Shown one piece after another: positions 58,020 to 64,000 of a stretch of 64,000 nt of DNA (the stretch's first letter is position 1; each line of letters begins with the position of its first letter). This DNA is from Hymenobacter gummosus (GTDB taxonomy: Bacteria > Bacteroidota > Bacteroidia > Cytophagales > Hymenobacteraceae): assembly GCF_003970915.1 (NCBI RefSeq), contig NZ_RXOF01000006.1:329991-393990 (forward strand), read 5' to 3'. A program made the translations under genes and the position numbers. The notes beneath the pieces are model-generated. The model did no database searches and was not told where the DNA came from. It was given only the letters and a program-made list of their open reading frames with translations.

Positions 58020-59513
58020 ATGCTGCTTCGTCGTCGCTCCTGCCCCTGGTGGCTGCTGCTTTTGCCCGCGCTGCTGCTGCACCTGCCGCTGCTGGCCCAA
58101 CCCGCCGACGCTTACCTCACGCGCATCCCCGACCCCAAGCGCCTGGGCGAAGCCTACGTGAGCAACCCCGACGGCGTGCTCGACGCCGGCACCGTGCAGG
58201 ACCTCAACACCACGCTGCGCGCCCTCGACCAGAGCGGCCGGGCCCACATCGACGTGGTAGTGGCCCGCAGCATCGGCGAGGCGGTGCCCAAGACGGCGGC
58301 CACGGCCTTGTTCAACCGCTGGAAAATCGGGGCGAAGGGCAAGGACAACGGCCTGCTCATGCTGCTGGTGATGGACCAGCGCCGGGTGGAATTTGAAACC
58401 GGCTACGGGCTGGAAGCCGACGTACCCGACGTGGTCTGCTTCCGCATTCAGCAGCGCTACATGGTGCCCCTGCTGCGCCAAGACCGCACCGACGAAGCCG
58501 TGCGCCAGGGCGTGGCGGCCCTCATGCGCCAGCTCGCCACCGGCAGCATCGAGCTAAGCGCCGCCGACTCGGCCGCCGGTTTGGTGGTGCCCGAGGCGGC
58601 GGCGGCCATCGAAGCCGTGCCCCTGGCGGCCGAGTCGAACGACTCGTTTCTGGGGCTGGTGGCGGTGCTGCTGGCCGGGCTGCTGGGCGTGGTGCTCTAC
58701 GCGGTGCTCTGGCACTACACCACCACCGACCACCCGCTGCGGCCGTTTTTGCTAATGGCCCTGCTGCTGCCGGTGGGCGCCACGGTGTACACGCTCAGCC
58801 TCTCGGGGGCGGGCGGCAGCGGCTGGGTGCTGGCCGCGGTGGCGTACGGGCTGCCGCTGCTGTACGTGCTGGGCTATTTCGGGCAGGTGGGCCGCACGTT
58901 CCGGCAGGAGTACGCCGCCCAGAGCCGGCACGCCCAGCACACCTACCTGCAACGGGCCCACCACGGGCTGGGCTTCACGGCCTGGCTGTTTGCGCTGCCG
59001 CTGGTGTGGTACTGGCCCTGGCACCACAAGCGCATGCAGCAGCTGCGCGAGGCGCCCTACCCCTGCCCCCACTGCGGGCAGCCCATGCGCCGCCTGGGCA
59101 CAGACGAGGAAACCGCCTTCCTCGACCAAGGCCAGCAAACGGAGGAGCGCCTGCGCAGCGTCGACTACGACGTGTGGCGCTGCGAGGCCTGCCACCACAC
59201 CCTGCAGCTCGACTACCGCAACCACGCCACCGACCTGCAGCCCTGCCCCAGCTGCCACTACCTCACCTTCAAGGACATCGGCGTGCAGGTGATGGAGGCG
59301 GCCACCAAGCACGCCTCGGGCTGGGGCTGGGAGCGGAAGTGCTGCCAGCACTGCGGCCACGAGGAAAAAGAGCGGTACACCATTCCGCGCATTTCCGAGT
59401 CGTCGGGCAGCTCGTCGTCGGGCTCGTCCTCATCGTCCTCGTCGTCCAGCTCCTCCTCTTCGAGCAGCAGCGGGGGCTCCTCGGGCGGGGGTGGCGCGGG
59501 CAGCAGCTGGTAG
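58020..59513 (+). CDS. TPM domain membrane protein with zinc ribbons and Ser/Gly tail
   Basis: A 497-residue protein: signal peptide (MLLRRRSCPWWLLLLPALLL), TPM domain (about 35-185: VSNPDGVLDAGTVQDLNTTLRAL, LLMLLVMDQRRVEFETGYGLEADVPD), three or four membrane segments (220-330), then a cytoplasmic zinc-ribbon-like region with pairs CPHCGQ, CEACHH, CPSCHY and CCQHCGH, and a Ser-rich/Gly-rich tail of about 40 residues. TPM proteins take part in photosystem II repair or cell-envelope functions; the zinc ribbons are a notable addition. Start chosen for the signal peptide. Confidence 0.88.
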   Translation: MLLRRRSCPWWLLLLPALLLHLPLLAQPADAYLTRIPDPKRLGEAYVSNPDGVLDAGTVQDLNTTLRALDQSGRAHIDVVVARSIGEAVPKTAATALFNRWKIGAKGKDNGLLMLLVMDQRRVEFETGYGLEADVPDVVCFRIQQRYMVPLLRQDRTDEAVRQGVAALMRQLATGSIELSAADSAAGLVVPEAAAAIEAVPLAAESNDSFLGLVAVLLAGLLGVVLYAVLWHYTTTDHPLRPFLLMALLLPVGATVYTLSLSGAGGSGWVLAAVAYGLPLLYVLGYFGQVGRTFRQEYAAQSRHAQHTYLQRAHHGLGFTAWLFALPLVWYWPWHHKRMQQLREAPYPCPHCGQPMRRLGTDEETAFLDQGQQTEERLRSVDYDVWRCEACHHTLQLDYRNHATDLQPCPSCHYLTFKDIGVQVMEAATKHASGWGWERKCCQHCGHEEKERYTIPRISESSGSSSSGSSSSSSSSSSSSSSSSGGSSGGGGAGSSW

Positions 59514-59643
59514 GCCCGGGCGGCCCCAAACCGGGCACCCCTGCGAATACCCGCTTAATTTTCTGTAGCTTTAGCGTAGCTCAACCCATTCGTCCGTGCC
59601 GGCTGGCCCCATCAGCGGCGCGGATATCACCGCTAACAACACA

Positions 59644-60144
59644 ATGGCCAGACCCGAAAGCTTCGGCAAAAAGGATAACGAGAAACGTAAACAGCAGAAA
59701 CGCAAGGAGAAGGAGGAGAAGCGCGAGGAACGCCAGGCCAACGCCAAGAAAGGCCAGAACCTGGAGGACATGCTTGCCTACGTCGACGAGTTCGGCAACA
59801 TCACCTCCACCCCGCCCGACCCCACGAAAAAGCGCGCGGAAGTAAACCTGGAGGACATTCAGCTGGGAGCCCGCCGCCGCGACGATGACGATGCCGCCGC
59901 CGACAACGTGCGCACTGGTATGGTTACCAACTTCAACACGGCCAAGGGCTACGGCTTTATCAAGGACCAGCAGAGCGGGGAAAGCATCTTCGTGCACGTC
60001 AACGCGCTCATCGACAAGGTGCGCGAGGGCGACAAGGTCAACTTTGAAGTGACGCGCGGGCCCAAGGGCCTGAACGCCGTATCGGTGCGCCGCTACGAGG
60101 CGCCGGCTGCGCCTGCGGCCCCGGCTGCTCCGGCGGCGGAGTAA
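59644..60144 (+). CDS. Cold-shock domain protein with charged N-terminal helix
   Basis: A 166-residue RNA-binding protein. A highly charged, probably helical N-terminus (MARPESFGKKDNEKRKQQKRKEKEEKREER) leads to a cold-shock domain (91-155) with RNP1 KGYGFIKD and RNP2 SIFVHV, then an Ala/Pro tail. The fusion is typical of Bacteroidetes cold-shock proteins and likely binds RNA as a chaperone in the cytoplasm. An upstream TAGCTTTA sequence is near the -7 consensus. Terminator follows. Confidence 0.93.
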   Translation: MARPESFGKKDNEKRKQQKRKEKEEKREERQANAKKGQNLEDMLAYVDEFGNITSTPPDPTKKRAEVNLEDIQLGARRRDDDDAAADNVRTGMVTNFNTAKGYGFIKDQQSGESIFVHVNALIDKVREGDKVNFEVTRGPKGLNAVSVRRYEAPAAPAAPAAPAAE

Positions 60145-60167
60145 ACGCCGGAAGCTCAGCACTTACG

Positions 60168-60200
60168 AAGGCCAGCCCGGTAATTCCGGGCTGGCCTTTT
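60168..60200 (+). terminator. Rho-independent terminator after the cold-shock gene
   Basis: 13-bp perfect arms (60168-60180 and 60186-60198) with a 5-base loop and TT tail. Confidence 0.85.
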
Positions 60201-60283
60201 GCGTTATCCGGCAGCTCAGCCGGCGGCCTTGCACCCCAGGCGGTGGGCGGGTATTTTTAGAGCCATCTACGCCCCTTTCCCAG

Positions 60284-61075
60284 ATGCACCTACTGCTTGC
60301 TGCGCTGCTGCTATTTCCGCCCGAGTCGTATCCGGTGGTGGACGATGCCAGCCGGGTGCTGACGCAACGGCGGCTCTCCAGCTTCCAGCAGTTTCACGCG
60401 AACCTTTCGCGGCAGCATCCCCAGGCCCAAACGACGGAAGGTTCGGGCCGGGACGTGGTGCGGGGCTTTCGGGAGTACGTTTTCGGATTTAGGGTAACGG
60501 TACCGACTGCCGACCATCCCGAATCCGGCGTGCTGTACCCCTACCGCGTGACGCTGATTACCGAGGGCGACAAGATTATCTATTACGTGCTGGCGGCGCA
60601 GCGCAACAAGCGCGTCGCCGATGGGTGGCAGCCGTACCACGAGCCGGTGAAACAATACCAGGACGAGGCGGCCTTTGCTCGCCTGACGTCCGCTTACCGG
60701 GGCACCTTCGGCGTGGCGCCCGACCTGGCGGCGCTGTTCGACCGCACCGCTACTTACGGGGCAGGCTGCAGCCTGTCGGGAAGCGGGCCGCGGGAGCGGC
60801 GCACCGTGCGCGAACTGGTGGCGCGGCGCGACACGGCGACGCTGCTGCGGGACTGGCTACGCTCGGCCACCGCCGAGAAGCAGGTGTACGGGGTGGAGGG
60901 CTTTTACCAGCTCCGGCAGCAGGGCCTGCGCCTCACGCCGGGCCAGTTGCGGCTCATTCTGTTTATCAAACGCAAACGCGGCCGCATCAACACCTGTAGC
61001 GGCTGCTCTTATGGCAGCGACGAAATGAGCACGGCTACGCGGGCGTTTGCGTTTCCACCGCAGCCGGGGCGGTAG
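60284..61075 (+). CDS. Hypothetical secreted protein
   Basis: A 263-residue protein beginning with a short hydrophobic stretch (MHLLLAALLLFPPESYP) that may be a signal peptide. The chain has VLAAQRNKRVADGWQPYHEPVKQYQDEAAF and a late Cys pair CSGCSYGSDE. No domain is recognised. The good codon bias and an isolated ATG support a real gene; start is tentative. Confidence 0.65.
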   Translation: MHLLLAALLLFPPESYPVVDDASRVLTQRRLSSFQQFHANLSRQHPQAQTTEGSGRDVVRGFREYVFGFRVTVPTADHPESGVLYPYRVTLITEGDKIIYYVLAAQRNKRVADGWQPYHEPVKQYQDEAAFARLTSAYRGTFGVAPDLAALFDRTATYGAGCSLSGSGPRERRTVRELVARRDTATLLRDWLRSATAEKQVYGVEGFYQLRQQGLRLTPGQLRLILFIKRKRGRINTCSGCSYGSDEMSTATRAFAFPPQPGR

Positions 61076-61490
61076 ACCCCAAAAAAGTTGGTGGCCGGGC
61101 GTTGTTTTTTATCCGGGCGCGGGGTGTGCGCTAAGCGGGCAGCGTTGGCGAGCAAGGGACTTACGGGCCCCTAAAAGCTGCTGCTGGCGGGACGGGCAAC
61201 CGTGGACGCTACGTGTGCGCTAAGCGTGCAAACGGGTGGGCCGTGGTACTATCTGCGGACGAATAGGACTTTTATTTCTGGTTGAAAGCCTTTTAGCTTA
61301 GGCTCCGAAGCCGTGGCCGGGCGGGCATTTCCCTTCTTTCTCGCCCCCATTTGCGCCGCCGCGGCTCCTTGTTTTTCCTGGCTTACTCCTGCTCGGCGGC
61401 CCCTTTGGGCGGCCAAGCGGCTGGCTGCGTCTGCTCGTTTCCGCCGGGTTTCCGGCGGGTGTCCATTTCCCACCACAACCAACTCCTTTT
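61076..61490. other. 415-bp intergenic region with a direct repeat and a leader hairpin
   Basis: GTGTGCGCTAAGCG occurs twice (61124-61137 and 61213-61226). A 7-bp hairpin (61441-61447/61452-61458) is 32 bases upstream of the GH64 start. Otherwise no gene or RNA is seen. Confidence 0.45.
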
Positions 61491-63746
61491 ATGAAAAAGC
61501 TTACTCTCTGGTCGGTGCTGACCTTGCTGCTGCTGGCGGTGCTGCCGCTCGGCGCCTGGGCGCAGGGCAGCGTGCCGTTTACCATTGCCAACAACTCGCC
61601 CTTCCCCGACTCGGACCTGTACGTGGCCATCGTGGGCAAGGACGCGAATGGCAACCACCTGTGGATCAACGCCGCCAACGGGCAGGTGCTGCCCATGTCC
61701 TCGTCGTACAACACGGTGACGGGGCCGACCTACAACGGCAACACCGGGCCGGGGCAGAACTCGAAGTACGCGGCCTGCTTCACGCGGCTGAGCAACATTC
61801 CGAACAAGACGTTTACGCTGCCCTACATTGCGGGCTGCCGGGTGTTTATTTCGCAGGGGCAGCAGCTGTACCTGTACTTCTTCGGGGCCTCGGGGGCGCC
61901 GCAGGGCTACGCGGCGCCGGACTTTCAGAACCCGAACGACCCGAACAAGGGCATCCGCTACGAGTTCATCGAGCTGACCAACAACCAGTACGGCTTCTTT
62001 GGCAACCACACCCGCGTGGACTCCTACCACTACCCCATGGGCCTGGAGCTATGGGGCAACGGCGGCTACTACAAGCGGGCCGGCGAGCTGAAAAGCCACG
62101 CCGACATCCTGGCCGCCTACCAGAGCTTCGCCCCGACGGAGTTTCAGGGCCTGCGCAACGCCACGCTGGGCACCATCACCTGCCCGGGTAAGTCGCCGCA
62201 GTTTCAGACGGGCGGGGCGTACGTGAACTACTTCGGCTCGTACATCGACGCCATCTGGAACAAGTACGTCAACGAGGATTTGATTTTCTACGCCGGCGAC
62301 GCGGGCGTATTCAAGGGCCGCATCAGCAACGGACGGCTGACGGTGGTGGGCCAGTCGGGGGGCTTCACGGGGCGCACGGGCATCGTGTCGCGCAAACCGA
62401 CGACGCAGGAAGTGCTGGAAGGCAAGGGCGTGCTCGACCAGCGCGTGGGCGACGGGGACCTGGACCTGGTAATCCAGTCGCAGCTGTGCGCGGCCATCAA
62501 CCGGCACGTGGTGAATACGACGACCACCAACCCCGGGCAGCAGAACTGGTACAACGCCAGCCAGTACTACCTGACCGCGCCGGCCAACTACTACGCCCGC
62601 TTCTGGCACCAGGGCGGCATCAGCGTGGATAACCTGAACTACGGCTTTGCCTACGACGACGTGAACGACCAGTCGTCGAGCCTGCACACGCCGCAGCCGA
62701 CCAAGGTGGTGGCCACCTTTGGGGGCTTCGCGGGCATCGGGCAGCCCCAGCCCACCGGCGTAGCCACCATGTACAAAGACTGCAACTACACCGGCACCGC
62801 CACGGCCCTGCCGGCGGGCGACTACAACCTGGCCGCCCTGCAGAGCCGCGGCATCCTGAACGACGACATTTCCTCGCTGCGCGTGAACAGCGGCTACGAG
62901 GTGGTGCTCTACGAGAATGACAACTTCACGGGCGGCTCGCTCACGGTGGGCAGCGCCGGCAACAGCTGCCTGGTCAATAACGCCCTGGGCACCAGCAACT
63001 GGAACGACAAGGCTACCTCGCTGCGGGTGCGGGCGGCCGGCGGCTCGGCCTTTAGCGTGACCTTGCAGGCGGAGGCGGCCAACGTGAACAACGGTATGAC
63101 GGTGGAAACCTGCACCGACGCGGGCGGCGGCCAGAACATGGGCTACGTGGACGCGGGCGACTATCTGGTGTGGAACAACATCAACTTCCCCTCAACGGGT
63201 AGCTACACCATCGAGTACCGGGTGGCCAGCGGCGGCAGCGGCGGCACCATTTCCTCCGATTTGAACGCGGGCACCATCCAGTTCGGCAATACGGCCATTC
63301 CCGGCACCGGCGGCTGGCAAACCTGGACCACCGTCTCGCGCACGGTCACCATCAACGCGGGCACCTACAACTTCGGCATCTACGCCCAGTCGGGCGGCTG
63401 GAACATCAACTGGGTGCGCATCACCCGCAATGCGGCCCGCGAAGCAGCGGCGGCGCCAGCGGCTCTGTTTACCGGTGAAACGGCCGTTCTGGGCGACGCG
63501 AAACCGGCCAGCCTGCAGGCGGCGGGGCTGTACCCCAACCCGGCAGTGGACCGCCTGCACCTCGATACCAAGGTGGCCCTGGCCGGGGCCGAGTACCGCA
63601 TCCTGAACCAGCACGGCCGGCCGCTGGCCAGCGGGCCGCTGGCGGCGGAAGGCACGGTGGACGTGAGCAAGCTGCCGGCCGGCGTGTATACGCTCACCGT
63701 CGTCAGCCGCGACGGGCAGACGGTGATGCGGCGCTTTATGAAGTAG
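61491..63746 (+). CDS. Secreted GH64 beta-1,3-glucanase with crystallin, CBM6 and T9SS domains
   Basis: A 751-residue exported enzyme in five parts: signal peptide (1-25); a GH64-type domain (about 25-420; VPFTIANNSPFPDSDLYVAIVGKD, YEFIELTNN, YGFFGNHTRVDSYHYP, AICAAINRH-like) that hydrolyses beta-1,3-glucan; a beta/gamma-crystallin-like domain (about 425-515, DCNYTGTATALPAGDYNLAAL and ENDNFTGGSLTV); a CBM6-like domain (520-650, AEAANVNNGM, NMGYVDAGDYLVW); and a T9SS sorting domain from LYPNPAVDRLHLD. It likely degrades fungal or plant glucan at the cell surface. The ATG at 61491 begins the signal peptide. Confidence 0.92.
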   Translation: MKKLTLWSVLTLLLLAVLPLGAWAQGSVPFTIANNSPFPDSDLYVAIVGKDANGNHLWINAANGQVLPMSSSYNTVTGPTYNGNTGPGQNSKYAACFTRLSNIPNKTFTLPYIAGCRVFISQGQQLYLYFFGASGAPQGYAAPDFQNPNDPNKGIRYEFIELTNNQYGFFGNHTRVDSYHYPMGLELWGNGGYYKRAGELKSHADILAAYQSFAPTEFQGLRNATLGTITCPGKSPQFQTGGAYVNYFGSYIDAIWNKYVNEDLIFYAGDAGVFKGRISNGRLTVVGQSGGFTGRTGIVSRKPTTQEVLEGKGVLDQRVGDGDLDLVIQSQLCAAINRHVVNTTTTNPGQQNWYNASQYYLTAPANYYARFWHQGGISVDNLNYGFAYDDVNDQSSSLHTPQPTKVVATFGGFAGIGQPQPTGVATMYKDCNYTGTATALPAGDYNLAALQSRGILNDDISSLRVNSGYEVVLYENDNFTGGSLTVGSAGNSCLVNNALGTSNWNDKATSLRVRAAGGSAFSVTLQAEAANVNNGMTVETCTDAGGGQNMGYVDAGDYLVWNNINFPSTGSYTIEYRVASGGSGGTISSDLNAGTIQFGNTAIPGTGGWQTWTTVSRTVTINAGTYNFGIYAQSGGWNINWVRITRNAAREAAAAPAALFTGETAVLGDAKPASLQAAGLYPNPAVDRLHLDTKVALAGAEYRILNQHGRPLASGPLAAEGTVDVSKLPAGVYTLTVVSRDGQTVMRRFMK

Positions 63747-63775
63747 GCTTCGGCCCTACGGTTTATGGGAAACAG

Positions 63776-63810
63776 CGGGCCGCTCCGGTTGGGGCGGCCC
63801 GTTTGTTTTC
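63776..63810 (+). terminator. Terminator-like hairpin after the GH64 gene
   Basis: GGGCCGC (63778-63784) pairs with GGGCGGCCC region (63791-63800) allowing a G-T pair; followed by GTTTGTTTTC. Confidence 0.6.
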
Positions 63811-63957
63811 TTAGCCGAGCGGCGCAAAGCGGTTTAGCGCTACAGTTAGTTTCCTTCCTCCGCGAAGAGGGGTTAGATACTGTGATGGAAAGCAAGAAAC
63901 AGGAGCAGTTTTTTACCTTGGGGCTCGTTTGAGGAGAGCCTGCGGGTTCATCCTGCG

Positions 63958-63996
63958 TAGCCCCGGCCCGTCACGCGGCCGGGGCTACTTCTTTTT
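63958..63996 (+). terminator. Terminator-like hairpin at the window end
   Basis: Perfect 11-bp arms (63958-63968 and 63977-63987, TAGCCCCGGCC) with an 8-base loop and CTTCTTTTTC tail. It may end a gene beyond the window. The preceding 63811-63957 shows no gene. Confidence 0.65.
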
Positions 63997-64000
63997 CGGG

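Noticed and set aside
57909-58481. Extended N-terminus for the minus-strand lipoprotein
   Set aside because: The extension overlaps the well-supported TPM gene and lacks a signal peptide; the GTG at 57908 gives a proper lipoprotein signal.
61249-61482. 77-codon minus-strand frame upstream of the GH64 gene
   Set aside because: No recognisable features; composition of a random Arg/Ala-rich frame.

Overview
The window is about 65% G+C chromosomal DNA from a Bacteroidota bacterium, most likely a Hymenobacter-like member of the Cytophagales. Support: six proteins carry type IX secretion (T9SS) C-terminal sorting domains, several genes have Bacteroidetes-type -7 boxes (TAnnTTTG) with little Shine-Dalgarno signal, and there are PorT-like outer-membrane barrels, DUF2807, DUF3616 and GH64/CBM6 secreted proteins. 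Codon bias is so strong that long open antisense frames lie opposite most genes; these were discarded.

Layout. 1-5.3 kb: the 5' part of purL and a pyrD-pyrF-pyrE operon (all minus), then small transcription units with their own terminators. 5.6-15 kb: secreted and outer-membrane proteins, a fused OlsA/OlsB-type lipid acyltransferase, a secreted NUC1 endonuclease and two large T9SS cargo proteins. 15.3-20.9 kb: an NtrC-type response regulator, a 1207-aa multi-PAS hybrid histidine kinase and a small lipoprotein. 20.9-24.1 kb: DUF3616 protein, secreted protein, 4HBT thioesterase, DJ-1/PfpI protein. 24.1-28.2 kb: two T9SS cargo genes, one a metalloprotease split by a frameshift. 28.3-31.4 kb: membrane protein, outer-membrane barrel, tRNA-Val(GAC), STAS/SpoIIAA-like protein, histone-deacetylase-like protein. 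31.4-35.2 kb: OmpA lipoprotein and a methyltransferase / type III polyketide synthase / FAD oxidoreductase cassette. 35.4-45.6 kb: a minimal T9SS-domain protein, a 34-aa small ORF, flavin monooxygenase, GMC oxidoreductase, aldehyde dehydrogenase, GNAT, second STAS-like protein, DUF922 protease-like protein, MFS transporter. 46-53 kb: lipoprotein, pectate lyase, SDR, a GIY-YIG nuclease inside an inverted-repeat element, S41 protease and PDZ-hydrolase. 53-64 kb: DUF2807, vWA-like, pseudouridine synthase, TPM/zinc-ribbon protein, cold-shock protein and a GH64/crystallin/CBM6/T9SS protein.

The most striking pattern is a family of palindromic elements whose arms contain GTCATCCTGAGCGCAGCGAA. One copy (49863-50334) holds only a 94-aa GIY-YIG nuclease gene whose stop codon lies inside one arm. 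Three shorter copies (33859-34086, 46829-47074, 48651-48897) keep the same arms without the nuclease. They look like an autonomous element with non-autonomous derivatives, which would be an unusual nuclease-driven REP/MITE system. Other inverted-repeat families (6.3, 32.6, 37.4, 39.8, 44.1, 45.8 and 53.1 kb) fill many of the remaining intergenic gaps.
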